Source: Scatosoma sp045660265 (GTDB taxonomy: Bacteria > Bacillota > Clostridia > Christensenellales > Borkfalkiaceae). From it: a DNA stretch of 34,479 nucleotides. The translations under genes were made by a program, and so were the position numbers. The notes beneath the pieces are model-generated. The model was given only the letters and a program-made list of their open reading frames with translations, was not told where the DNA came from and did no database searches. Where the stretch lies: the NCBI GenBank assembly GCA_045660265.1, contig JAZRDM010000020.1, positions 1-34,479 on the forward strand. The letters run 5' to 3'. This document shows, in pieces, positions 1-7,788 of this stretch (positions within the stretch are counted from its first letter, which is position 1; the number at the start of each line of letters is the position of its first letter).

Positions 1-149
1 GTTCCAAACAACTCAAAGAAAAAGAGTTTAAGACTTGGAAATACAAAGCCCTCACTATGCGCGACGAATGTACCGAAGGGAACATCACAGCCGAAGAATA
101 CGTCGCTTGGCTGGAAGCATATTTTCCAAACCGAAAGCAACGTAATTGA
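1..149 (+). CDS. C-terminal end of an unidentified protein (5' cut by window)
   Basis: An open frame enters from the window edge (codons begin at base 3) and stops with TGA at 147-149, giving about 48 residues. The tail is charged and helical, includes the stretch EYVAWLEAYFPNRKQRN, and has normal codon use. It vaguely recalls C-termini of proteins carried on Firmicute integrative elements, but that is a memory-level impression and no domain can be assigned. It is one of very few plus-strand genes here and converges on guaA, with a strong hairpin terminator between them. The coding call is fairly secure because of the amino-acid composition and the terminator placed right after the stop codon. 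The function is unknown. Confidence 0.55.
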   Translation, partial: SKQLKEKEFKTWKYKALTMRDECTEGNITAEEYVAWLEAYFPNRKQRN

Positions 150-166
150 TACATAATTTGCATACA

Positions 167-215
167 AAAAGCCCCTCTTACTTGAACTTTAAGCGTTCAA
201 ATAAGAGAGGCTTTT
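167..215. terminator. Strong hairpin terminator between convergent genes
   Basis: Bases 167-187 pair with 195-215: 19 base pairs with two mismatches and a 7-base loop. An A-run precedes the stem and a T-rich run follows it, so it can act in both directions. It sits 18 bases after the stop of the plus-strand fragment and about 110 bases beyond the stop of guaA. Confidence 0.85.
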
Positions 216-323
216 CTCCTATTTTATTGTATCGGGATAATCAAAAGGTATCAAAACGGTATCATTTTCCGTTTTTGGAAACCGAAAATCCGCTGTTTAT
301 AAGGCTTTGCGCGATTTCGTTGA

Positions 324-1307
324 TTATTCCCATTCAATCGTTGCAGGTGCTTTGGGGCTTAAATCATACAACACGCGACATACGCCAGGTACTTCTGCTA
401 AAATGCGATCGGTTATCTTTTTCAAAACGTTCCAATCAATTTCAGGAACGGTTGCACTCATTGCATCAACGGTATTCACCGCGCGAATGATAACAGGCCA
501 GTCGAACACACGCTTACCATCTCTAACACCCGTCGAACGAAAATCTGGTACGACAGTGAAGAATTGCCAAACCTTATCTGTAAGACCCGCTTTATCAAAT
601 TCTTCGCGCAAAATCGCATCAGATTCTCTAAGAGAATGTAAACGATCTTTCGTAATCGCGCCCGTGCAACGAACGCCAAGACCAGGACCAGGGAACGGTT
701 GTCTATCTACCATTTCAGCAGGCAAACCAAGCGCTTTACCAACCACTCTTACTTCGTCCTTATATAAAAGTCTAACCGGCTCTACAAGCCCTTCAAATTG
801 CATATCTTCAGGAAGCCCACCTACGTTGTGATGCGCTTTTACACCATCACTTTCAATAATATCAGGATAAATAGTCCCTTGCGCGAGGAAGGAAATGCCC
901 TTGAGTTTACGTGCTTCTTCTTCAAACACGCGAACAAATTCACCACCGATAATCTTACGTTTTGTTTCAGGATCGGATACGTCAACGAGTTTCCCCAAGA
1001 AACGTTCGGTTGCGTCAATATAAATCAAGTTTGCATCCAAACCATTTTGGAAAATTTCGATAACTTGTTCGCTTTCGCCTTTGCGCATCAAACCGTGATT
1101 GACATGTACACAAACAAGTTGTTTCCCAATTGCTTTAATTAAAAGCGCGGCAACAACCGAGCTATCAACGCCGCCAGAAAGCGCCAATAACACCTTTTTA
1201 TCCCCCACTTGTTTTTGTACAGCTTCTACTTGTTCCGCAATAAAGGCATTTGCAAGTTCAATTGTCGTAATGCGTTGCATTTCATCCGGTCTTTTATTTA
1301 AATCCAT
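324..1307 (-). CDS. guaA: GMP synthase, ATP pyrophosphatase subunit only
   Basis: Converts XMP to GMP with ATP and ammonia, the last step of guanine nucleotide synthesis. The 327 residues cover only the ATP-PPase and dimerisation domains. The PP-loop SGGVDSS is at residues 44-50, the PFPGPGLG motif lies near residue 204, and the C-terminus ends in the typical TIEWE. The usual bacterial enzyme is about 510-525 residues because an N-terminal glutamine amidotransferase (GATase) domain precedes this part. That domain is missing, and the 84 bases upstream up to guaB cannot hold it. The protein therefore resembles the archaeal two-subunit arrangement (GuaAb). A separate amidotransferase would have to be encoded elsewhere, or the enzyme uses free ammonia. 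It follows guaB and is probably co-transcribed with it. The family is certain; the source of nitrogen is open. Confidence 0.93.
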   Translation of the reverse strand: MDLNKRPDEMQRITTIELANAFIAEQVEAVQKQVGDKKVLLALSGGVDSSVVAALLIKAIGKQLVCVHVNHGLMRKGESEQVIEIFQNGLDANLIYIDATERFLGKLVDVSDPETKRKIIGGEFVRVFEEEARKLKGISFLAQGTIYPDIIESDGVKAHHNVGGLPEDMQFEGLVEPVRLLYKDEVRVVGKALGLPAEMVDRQPFPGPGLGVRCTGAITKDRLHSLRESDAILREEFDKAGLTDKVWQFFTVVPDFRSTGVRDGKRVFDWPVIIRAVNTVDAMSATVPEIDWNVLKKITDRILAEVPGVCRVLYDLSPKAPATIEWE

Positions 1308-1359
1308 AATAGCTTATTCTCCGTTTTTATTTTAATATCTTGTGCTTTCAAGGAAATTA

Positions 1360-1382
1360 GGCACTCAGCTTGACTGAATGCC
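1360..1382 (-). terminator. Hairpin in the guaB-guaA gap
   Basis: 1360-1368 pairs with 1374-1382 around a 5-base loop. Read on the minus strand, all nine pairs form (one G-U); on the plus strand the same position is a C-A mismatch, so selection appears to act on the minus-strand RNA. It starts 8 bases after the guaB stop codon and is followed by only a short T-rich run. It could be a weak terminator or an RNA-processing/stability element that adjusts guaA relative to guaB. Confidence 0.5.
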
Positions 1383-1390
1383 ACGAATTG

Positions 1391-2845
1391 TTAGTGTTGT
1401 GAATAGTTAGGAGCTTCCTTACTGATAGAAATGTCGTGAGGATGGCTTTCAATTAAGCTTGCGTTGGTAATACGAACAAATTCTGAACTTGTGCGAAGTT
1501 CTTCAATCGTTGCCTTCCCGCAATAACCCATACCAGAACGCAAACCGCCCTTCATTTGATAAATAATATCAGCAGCACTTCCACGATAAGGCACTCTTCC
1601 TTCAACGCCTTCGGGAACGAACTTCTTTGTTCCTTCTTGGAAATATCTATCGCTACTACCTGCTGCCATTGCGCCAAGCGATCCCATACCCCTGTATACC
1701 TTATAGCTTCTGCCTTGATATAATTCAACTTCACCAGGGCTTTCCAGCGTACCAGCTAACAACGAGCCAACCATAACCGCGCTACCGCCAGCAGCAAGTG
1801 CTTTCACGATATCACCACTATACTTAATACCGCCATCTGCGATAATTCTCTTACCATATTTATCAGCTTCTTCTGCGCAATCCATAATTGCAGTAAGTTG
1901 AGGAACGCCGATACCCGCAACGACACGCGTCGTACAAATAGATCCTGGCCCAATACCTACCTTTACTACGTCAGCTCCCGATTTAATCAATGCTTCCGTA
2001 GCAGCAGCCGTAGCGACGTTACCTGCAATAAGCGTAATATTAGGGAATTTCGCACGAATTTCTTCTACTTTCTTCAAAACGCCAGCAGAATGACCATGCG
2101 CGGTATCAATAGCAACAACGTCAACACGCGCTTCAACGAGCGCAGCGATTCTTTCTAACGTGTTTCCACCCGTACCTACCGCTGCACCAACGAGCAATCT
2201 GCCGTTATCATCTCTCGCAGAATTAGGATATTGGATAGACTTTTCGATATCTTTAATGGTAATCAAGCCTTTAAGGTATCCATTTTCGTCTACGATAGGC
2301 AACTTTTCAATTCTATGTTTACCTAAAATTACCTTAGCTTCATCCAAAGAGGTACCAACAGGCGCAGTAACCAAATTTTCTTTCGTCATTACGTTAAAAA
2401 TGGGTTGGTCATAATTATTTTCAAAACGTAAATCTCTATTCGTGAGAATCCCTACGAGTTTGCCGTTTTCCGTAATGGGCACACCGCTAATACGATATTT
2501 TTCCATCAAGGCAATCGCTTCTCTTACAAGATTGTTGGGCGCAAGAAAAAACGGATCGGTAATGACGCCGTGTTCGCTGCGTTTTACTTTATCAACATGT
2601 GAAGCTTGCTCTTCAATAGACATATTTTTATGTATGATACCAATACCGCCTTCACGCGCAATAGCAATTGCCATGCGGCTTTCCGTTACCGTATCCATAG
2701 CCGCACTGATTAAGGGAATATTCAATTTAATGTTATCCGTAAGTTTCGTACGTAAATCTACTTCATGAGGAAGAACGTTAGATGCCTGCGGAATTAACAA
2801 CACGTCATCAAAAGTTAAGCCTTCTTTAATAATTTTGCTGCTCAT
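1391..2845 (-). CDS. guaB: Inosine-5'-monophosphate dehydrogenase
   Basis: Oxidises IMP to XMP with NAD+, the step that commits purines to guanine nucleotides; GuaA then makes GMP. The 484-residue length is normal. The N-terminal part of the barrel (GLTFDDVLLIPQ) is followed by two CBS domains (about residues 95-205). The catalytic loop GPGSICTTR carries the active-site cysteine, and the flap region contains VPYRGS. The ATG at 2845 has a good ribosome binding site (AAGGAG) 6-7 bases upstream. guaA follows after 84 bases in the same direction. No guanine riboswitch is recognisable in the roughly 87 bases upstream. Confidence 0.97.
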   Translation of the reverse strand: MSSKIIKEGLTFDDVLLIPQASNVLPHEVDLRTKLTDNIKLNIPLISAAMDTVTESRMAIAIAREGGIGIIHKNMSIEEQASHVDKVKRSEHGVITDPFFLAPNNLVREAIALMEKYRISGVPITENGKLVGILTNRDLRFENNYDQPIFNVMTKENLVTAPVGTSLDEAKVILGKHRIEKLPIVDENGYLKGLITIKDIEKSIQYPNSARDDNGRLLVGAAVGTGGNTLERIAALVEARVDVVAIDTAHGHSAGVLKKVEEIRAKFPNITLIAGNVATAAATEALIKSGADVVKVGIGPGSICTTRVVAGIGVPQLTAIMDCAEEADKYGKRIIADGGIKYSGDIVKALAAGGSAVMVGSLLAGTLESPGEVELYQGRSYKVYRGMGSLGAMAAGSSDRYFQEGTKKFVPEGVEGRVPYRGSAADIIYQMKGGLRSGMGYCGKATIEELRTSSEFVRITNASLIESHPHDISISKEAPNYSQH

Positions 2846-2932
2846 AGGTTTTCTCCTTGTATAATAAAACTTTTTTTCGAATATCAGCCCTTGATATAAA
2901 GGGAGACGGATTACAACTTCTTTGAAGAAATT

Positions 2933-3556
2933 TTAATCCGCCTGTGTTTGTAAAATAGAGCGTACCTGCCCTAAATAAGTTTTTTCCGCGTCAGTTAAAG
3001 CCGCTTCATCAATACTTGCAGCTGATAACTTTTCAGAAATTTGTTGTATAGAATTTACATCAGAATGATTGATTGCAGCAAGCAAAACAACCCCTACTGC
3101 ATTATTCGCAGGGAATCCACCTTCTAACGTATCAAACGCTCCATCAATTGCTTCTTGGATTCTTCCATTGTTATATTTTGCCAAATAAAGTTTACCGTAA
3201 TAATATTGAGCATATTCGCCCGCAACATTACTCGTTTTATCTTTCTCTGCGCAATACGCCTTAAAATTACTATTTTGAATCAATTTATCAGCGTAAGTTT
3301 CAATACTTTCACTATCATTTAACCCGATGGCAACTTCCGTAGCAAAGGCGATATAGTAAATTTCTTTTTCACCGCTTCTTTCATATGCGGTATTTGCGTG
3401 CTGAATACTCGCTTCATCCATTCCTAAATCGTAAGAAAGCTGCATGACCGTTGCAGGATATAAATAGACAAGCAAAAGCGCTAACGCTGTACACAAAATC
3501 GCGATAGCTGCTAGCGTGCTTAATACGGCTTTTAAAATTATCTTATTAAAACCCAT
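2933..3556 (-). CDS. Membrane-anchored protein of unknown function
   Basis: A 207-residue protein with one hydrophobic segment near the N-terminus (about residues 9-34), followed by a soluble, mostly helical, acidic domain that should lie outside the membrane. The soluble part has short helical stretches spaced in the manner of TPR-like repeats, but no motif allows a family call. ATG 3556 is supported by GGAGG 7 bases upstream and a promoter further up. A hairpin (2907-2913 with 2934-2940) overlaps the stop codon and may end the transcript. It is divergent from the secreted protein at 3671. It is likely a real gene; its function is unknown. Confidence 0.75.
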   Translation of the reverse strand: MGFNKIILKAVLSTLAAIAILCTALALLLVYLYPATVMQLSYDLGMDEASIQHANTAYERSGEKEIYYIAFATEVAIGLNDSESIETYADKLIQNSNFKAYCAEKDKTSNVAGEYAQYYYGKLYLAKYNNGRIQEAIDGAFDTLEGGFPANNAVGVVLLAAINHSDVNSIQQISEKLSAASIDEAALTDAEKTYLGQVRSILQTQAD

Positions 3557-3584
3557 ATTTATCCTCCAAGGCCTTTATTAGAAT

Positions 3585-3613
3585 ATTTTATCATATTTTT
3601 TATAAAAAATCAA
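3585..3613 (-). promoter_or_regulatory. Sigma-A promoter of the 2933-3556 gene
   Basis: On the minus strand TTGATT (3613-3608) and TAAAAT (3590-3585) are separated by exactly 17 bases. The -10 box lies about 29 bases before the start codon. Confidence 0.65.
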
Positions 3614-3670
3614 CTATATGAACAAAAATATTTGGGCATGATAGGTATCTTTTTTTAATATAATGAGAAT

Positions 3671-4372
3671 ATGAATATGTCATTTGTTAAATCCTGCCAC
3701 TCCAACAAAAGAAAGCTTATATTCTTTATTTTATTTCTTATTGAAATAATTTCTATTGCGATAACATTTTGTTCATGCAAAACGCAAATAAATTATTTCG
3801 AATACGTTTCCGAATTACGTTCGAATATTTTACTTGGCGAAACCGAGGGACTATACGCCCGTGTTTACGCAATTGAAAAAGAACAGCCTTATATCGCTGA
3901 TGGAATTAAACGTACCGTCAATAAACGCACTGAAATTTATCTTACCGCGCAAACCAGTGAAAAAGAATATATCCTTTCTTTTGAAACAAACGGTCAAACG
4001 TATAAAGGCGACACTGTTTATGATAACGTAAAATCAGAATATTATTTCTCTTGTGACGCCGACGTTTCTACGCTGTCAGATTTAACGCTTTATATTGAAT
4101 ACGACGGACGCAAAGTTGCATTGAATACAACAAGCGCACGCAACGAAAGCACTCTATCCCCCAAGGATGCCTTTCATCAATTATACAATGAAAACGTAAC
4201 ATTATTTGAAAATCTAACAGATAAATACGGCTTCACGGGAGAAATTTACATACGTCTAATTTACGAAGACGCCACTTATTATTACTTTGGTATTATTGAA
4301 AAAAATGGAAAAATTTCCGCCTTCCTTATGAATGCGGAAAGCGGTAAAATATTAGCAAAACGAGAAAACTAG
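3671..4372 (+). CDS. Putative lipoprotein or secreted protein of unknown function
   Basis: A 233-residue protein with a positively charged start, a hydrophobic core at about residues 14-34 and then SCK, so Cys36 is a possible but atypical lipobox cysteine (FCSC). The mature part is rich in beta-strand patterns, Tyr and Thr. The C-terminal 60 residues (about 175-233) read like a small beta-sheet domain of the kind seen in extracellular lipoproteins. A TATAAT at 3659-3664 lies only 7 bases before the first ATG, and no clear ribosome binding site is visible, so the transcript may be leaderless or start at the second ATG (3677). The gene ends only 3 bases from the convergent SDR gene. No function can be assigned. 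Confidence 0.7.
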   Translation: MNMSFVKSCHSNKRKLIFFILFLIEIISIAITFCSCKTQINYFEYVSELRSNILLGETEGLYARVYAIEKEQPYIADGIKRTVNKRTEIYLTAQTSEKEYILSFETNGQTYKGDTVYDNVKSEYYFSCDADVSTLSDLTLYIEYDGRKVALNTTSARNESTLSPKDAFHQLYNENVTLFENLTDKYGFTGEIYIRLIYEDATYYYFGIIEKNGKISAFLMNAESGKILAKREN

Positions 4373-4375
4373 TTT

Positions 4376-5176
4376 TTAAAAAGCATCTTTTTCAATTTTA
4401 CTCCAACGGTTTGCAATGAATTTCAATTTTATGGAAAGCGGTAAAATTTTAGTGGTAATGTTCATAAGATTATTAAAAAATCCCGGAATACATTTTCCCT
4501 TATTTTTATCGGAGGCAACTAAACTTTTTTCAGCAACGAATTCTGGCGTTTTTGCAGCAAGTTTCCCCCATAATCCTTGCCCCTTTATTTGCGCTTTTAT
4601 ATCCTCCCTTGTCGGCATAGCGCCAGGCAATACTGCTGTAATAAAAACATTTTCTTTTTTCATTTCTTCGCGTAGCGCCAATGAAAACGAAGTGAGCGCT
4701 GATTTGGTTGCGCTATAAATTGCAAAATACGGCATAGGATATATCCCCGACACACTTGAAACGTTTATAATTTTCAATCGCTCTGCTTTTTGTGAAATTG
4801 TAAAACGACAAAGTTCCACAGCCGCTTGAAAATTCACTTGACATTGAAAGCGTATTTTTTCATCATCATACTTTACAAACGCTTTTTGAATATCCGCTCC
4901 AGCAACGTTTATTAAACGAGAAAATTGAACGTTGTCAGTTTTTATTTTTGATTTCAACGCATCCCTGCCCTGTTCATTTTCTAAATTCACCGCACATGTT
5001 TTTATAGTAATTTGGGGATATTGAGCTTGTAATTCTAGGCGAAGGATGTCTAATTTTTCTTGCATCCTTCCCGTTAGATACAAATTTTCGCCACGCTTTG
5101 CACACGCATCACAAAAAGCACGTCCAAGTCCGCCGCTAGCGCCTGTAATTAACGTATAAGTTTCCTTTATTTCCAT
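4376..5176 (-). CDS. Short-chain dehydrogenase/reductase (SDR)
   Basis: A classical SDR of 266 residues, an NAD(P)-dependent oxidoreductase of unknown substrate. The cofactor motif TGASGGLG is at residues 14-21, the strand Asn in NVAGAD near 90 (usual form NNAG), and the catalytic set Ser (NVSSVSG) and YSATK near 139-155. The C-terminal 40 residues are basic and hydrophobic, as in SDRs that associate with membranes or act on lipid-like substrates. Its start overlaps the end of the upstream hydrolase gene by 10 bases, so the two are translationally coupled in the yggS operon. The family is certain; the substrate is not. Confidence 0.9.
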   Translation of the reverse strand: MEIKETYTLITGASGGLGRAFCDACAKRGENLYLTGRMQEKLDILRLELQAQYPQITIKTCAVNLENEQGRDALKSKIKTDNVQFSRLINVAGADIQKAFVKYDDEKIRFQCQVNFQAAVELCRFTISQKAERLKIINVSSVSGIYPMPYFAIYSATKSALTSFSLALREEMKKENVFITAVLPGAMPTREDIKAQIKGQGLWGKLAAKTPEFVAEKSLVASDKNKGKCIPGFFNNLMNITTKILPLSIKLKFIANRWSKIEKDAF

Positions 5177-6006
5177 AACTTCTCCAAATCAAAACCAAAT
5201 ACCTGCACTACGCTTAAATAAGGCGAATTAGCAATATCCTTTGGACGAACAACTGCACCGCCGTCAGAATCTAAATCAACACCACACCGTTTATATGCTT
5301 GCCAAACCAAATGCGCACATTGAGTTCCCTTTAAATTTTCCTGGTCTTTTTTAGAAAGAACACCTACTGTTGCATCATACGGGATCCCCATCAAATTTTC
5401 TTTCGCATATTTAACAACTTGATCGATAATATCTTGTGAAACGTTAGGACGCAATACCATAAAATTAGCACGATCACAAAAATCAGAGGCAATATCATAA
5501 CGGCTAAGCGAGCCTATTTCCGCAATTTCTAATACCAAGCCTTGCACCGCGTCAACCACAAGCGCGGCGTGTCCGTAACGCAAAAAGGATACGTGCATAG
5601 AAGACGACACTAAAATATCACCGTCTTTTAGATTTGTTAACGGCATATACCCCGTTATCTCCTCGGTATACGTAAATGGCGCAAAATTGCGGCAATGCAC
5701 CGTTTGCGCTTTAAAAAATGCGGTTTGCAATATTAAAGCTTGCACCATTTTATTGTTTGCTTTTAAATCGTCTATTCCTATTTTCGTAAGTCCCGTTTGA
5801 CGATAAAGCATTTGATAATCTTCTTCTGTAAGCGACTCTTTTTGCAATAAAGGTACTATATCTTCCTTTTCATAATCTGGATATACGTGTTGCCATGATG
5901 AATCTGCAACGGAAACGCCTATTGATAACGTTGTAAATATGGCAACAATAAAAAAGACCACTGAAAAAAGAATAATACAAATTTTTTTTATTGATTTTTT
6001 TCGCAT
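5167..6006 (-). CDS. YiiX/YebB-like papain-fold cysteine hydrolase, membrane-anchored
   Basis: A 279-residue protein with an N-terminal membrane segment (about residues 7-32) and an external hydrolase domain. The order of catalytic residues is that of the circularly permuted NlpC/P60 group: a GHAALVVD motif (His) near residue 146 comes first, and the Cys in GTQCAHLVWQAY near residue 231 follows. LKDGDIL before the His motif is also typical. These enzymes act on amide or ester bonds in cell-wall or lipid substrates, but the target here is unknown. The ATG has AAAGGGGA 6 bases upstream. It lies 26 bases after yggS and overlaps the SDR gene. Confidence 0.82.
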   Translation of the reverse strand: MRKKSIKKICIILFSVVFFIVAIFTTLSIGVSVADSSWQHVYPDYEKEDIVPLLQKESLTEEDYQMLYRQTGLTKIGIDDLKANNKMVQALILQTAFFKAQTVHCRNFAPFTYTEEITGYMPLTNLKDGDILVSSSMHVSFLRYGHAALVVDAVQGLVLEIAEIGSLSRYDIASDFCDRANFMVLRPNVSQDIIDQVVKYAKENLMGIPYDATVGVLSKKDQENLKGTQCAHLVWQAYKRCGVDLDSDGGAVVRPKDIANSPYLSVVQVFGFDLEKLWK

Positions 6007-6032
6007 TCTTTTCCCCTTTCAGTCAATTCTTT

Positions 6033-6719
6033 TTAATAGTTACGGTGTCCAAAAATTGTTGATCCTACTCGGATCATATTGCTGCCATGTGCAATACAAA
6101 GCGGATAATCTCCGCTCATTCCCATAGATAAATACTCCACGTCCGCTGATTTCGTTTTCGCCCAGTCGTATAAGAAACGCATTTTTTTAATTAAAGGAAT
6201 TAACACTTCCTCATCATCCGTATTTGGAAGCATTGCCATAAATCCTTTCACTTTTAACCCTTGCATTTGGCTTAAACGCAAATAAACGTCTTTAACTTCT
6301 TCGTATTCGTACCCGCCCTTGCTTTCTTCCGAGCCAATATTTACTTGAATCAACACGTTAGACACAAGATTATTTTTTACGGATAAACGTGCAATTTCTG
6401 CCACCAAAGAATCCCTATCGCACGAATGATACAAATCGATTTTTCCAATAAGATACTTCACTTTATTAGTTTGCAAATGACCTATAAAATGTTGCGGACA
6501 AGCTTGTAAACAATTCGTTTTATCTCGAAATTCTTGCACTTTATTTTCCGCTACAGCGTCTACTCCCGCTTGAATTGCAAGATTGATTGCTTCTGCCGTT
6601 TGCATTTTTGTCGCGGCGACTAAAATTATTTTTTCGCCGTATCCATTCCCATTGGCGATTGTTTGTTTAATACGTTTTACGTTCTCAATAATTTGATTAA
6701 CCATCTGATTTTTATCCAA
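6033..6719 (-). CDS. yggS: Pyridoxal phosphate homeostasis protein (YggS/PLPBP family)
   Basis: A PLP-binding, catalytically silent protein of alanine-racemase-like barrel fold that buffers cellular PLP. The 228 residues match the family. The PLP lysine is in LVAATK (Lys38), followed by AENKVQE and FIGHLQTNK, both hallmarks, and the late MGMSGDYPLCI motif that cradles the phosphate. The frame starts with TTG at 6719, 7 bases after an AAAGAAAG purine run; an ATG five codons later has no such site, so TTG is preferred. It is the first gene of the yggS - hydrolase - SDR operon, behind a consensus promoter. In many Firmicutes yggS sits next to sepF; here it does not. Confidence 0.93.
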   Translation of the reverse strand: MDKNQMVNQIIENVKRIKQTIANGNGYGEKIILVAATKMQTAEAINLAIQAGVDAVAENKVQEFRDKTNCLQACPQHFIGHLQTNKVKYLIGKIDLYHSCDRDSLVAEIARLSVKNNLVSNVLIQVNIGSEESKGGYEYEEVKDVYLRLSQMQGLKVKGFMAMLPNTDDEEVLIPLIKKMRFLYDWAKTKSADVEYLSMGMSGDYPLCIAHGSNMIRVGSTIFGHRNY

Positions 6720-6740
6720 TTTTTTTCTTTCTTTTTTTTC

Positions 6741-6769
6741 ATTATAACCATTCTAATCTTTTTTGTCAA
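6741..6769 (-). promoter_or_regulatory. Consensus sigma-A promoter of the yggS operon
   Basis: On the minus strand TTGACA (6769-6764) and TATAAT (6746-6741), both perfect, are separated by 17 bases. The -10 box is about 21 bases from the TTG start. Confidence 0.85.
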
Positions 6770-6818
6770 TCTCTCATAAAAAAATATCTAAGATTGGAAA
6801 ATTTTTTTGTTAAAATCC

Positions 6819-6847
6819 TTGATTTTTTATTTTGATAGTGCTATAAT
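6819..6847 (+). promoter_or_regulatory. Promoter of the lysR-type gene
   Basis: TTGATT (6819-6824), 17 bases, TATAAT (6842-6847) with an extended TGC before the -10 box. The lysR start lies 42 bases beyond. It diverges from the yggS promoter about 50 bases away. Confidence 0.8.
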
Positions 6848-6854
6848 AAACTCA

Positions 6855-6882
6855 ATCAAAAAAATTGATAGGGACAATCAAT
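6855..6882 (+). promoter_or_regulatory. Putative LysR operator: inverted TTGAT half-sites
   Basis: ATTGAT (6864-6869) and ATCAAT (6877-6882) form a perfect dyad with a 7-base centre, and ATCAA at 6855-6859 gives a further inverted copy. Two more TTGAT copies overlap the promoter (6819-6823 and 6832-6836). A dyad between the -10 box and the start codon would fit autoregulation. The binding protein is inferred from proximity only. Confidence 0.4.
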
Positions 6883-6889
6883 ATTTCAA

Positions 6890-7747
6890 ATGAATACAGA
6901 AGAATTAAAAACATTTATTTTTTTATCAAAAGTTAAAAACTTTACTTTAGCTGCAATGCAATTAGAAATTGCGCAATCCACTGTAACCAACCGAATCAGC
7001 GAGTTGGAAAAAGAAGTTGGTAAAAAACTCTTTTCTCGTGGTTCAAAAAACGTTTCTTTAACGGAAGAAGGCGAAATATTTTTAAAGTATGCCGAAAATA
7101 TTTTGCGTTTGCAAGATGCTTCTATCGAAGAAATGAACGCTATTTCCGCACATAGAAGAAAATTCTGCGTCGGTGCCATTAACGCAACGTACGAAGTGTA
7201 TGTTCGTCCTTTCGTAGATAAGTGTTTGCACGGAAACTCCGTTACCTCTATCAAGGTTACGCTTGGACATTCCCTCGACTTAATACAACAGCTGCAAGAT
7301 AATATGCTTGATATGGTTTTCTCCGCGGTACCGTTGAAACGTCTCGGTTTTGTTTGTGAGACCTTCGATATCGATAGAGTTGTTTTGGTTTGCGGCAAAG
7401 ACGTTAACGAATACGAGAAAGGCGTTACTAAGGGGCAACTTGAAAAACTCCCCTATTTAATGTGCGATTTCACGTTGAGCGAAACAGGCGAGTTTATTCG
7501 TTCACTCTTCCCTAAAAATCACGTTTATCGTTTGGAAGTGGATAATTCTTCTAAGCTTATTCCTTATTTAGAACAAGGCTTAGGTTACTCTTTCTTGCCT
7601 TATAAGATGGTTAAAAATAGACTAGAAGATGGTTCTTTAAAGGAAATCCCTTTAATTGACTTTACTGCCCCTCACGTTTCTACATATCTTATCTATAGAC
7701 AAGGATACGATATTTCTAGATTCTTAGAAAACAAATTTGACGACTAA
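6890..7747 (+). CDS. LysR family transcriptional regulator
   Basis: A 285-residue regulator with an N-terminal winged HTH (residues 1-60, with FTLAAMQLEIAQSTVTNRISELEKE as two successive helices, the second giving base contacts) and a C-terminal periplasmic-binding-like effector domain (about 90-280). The effector is unknown. The start ATG lacks a strong ribosome binding site; the best purine run (AGGGA, 6870-6874) is 15 bases away, hinting at weak translation. It is transcribed away from the yggS operon, and the TTGAT dyad lies in its leader. Possible targets are itself, the yggS operon or distant genes. Confidence 0.93.
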   Translation: MNTEELKTFIFLSKVKNFTLAAMQLEIAQSTVTNRISELEKEVGKKLFSRGSKNVSLTEEGEIFLKYAENILRLQDASIEEMNAISAHRRKFCVGAINATYEVYVRPFVDKCLHGNSVTSIKVTLGHSLDLIQQLQDNMLDMVFSAVPLKRLGFVCETFDIDRVVLVCGKDVNEYEKGVTKGQLEKLPYLMCDFTLSETGEFIRSLFPKNHVYRLEVDNSSKLIPYLEQGLGYSFLPYKMVKNRLEDGSLKEIPLIDFTAPHVSTYLIYRQGYDISRFLENKFDD

Positions 7748-7751
7748 CAAA

Positions 7752-7782
7752 AAATCCCTTGACTGTAATGGTCAGGGGATTT
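7752..7782. terminator. Bidirectional terminator between lysR and the SIS gene
   Basis: 7752-7763 pairs with 7771-7782: 12 pairs including one G-U, with a 7-base loop. It is flanked by an A-run on the left and CCTTTTTT on the right. It serves the convergent lysR and SIS genes. Confidence 0.85.
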
Positions 7783-7788
7783 CCTTTT

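Noticed and set aside
2875..2940. Guanine riboswitch before guaB
   Set aside because: Only short hairpins that overlap the previous gene's stop codon; none of the purine-riboswitch core loops are present.
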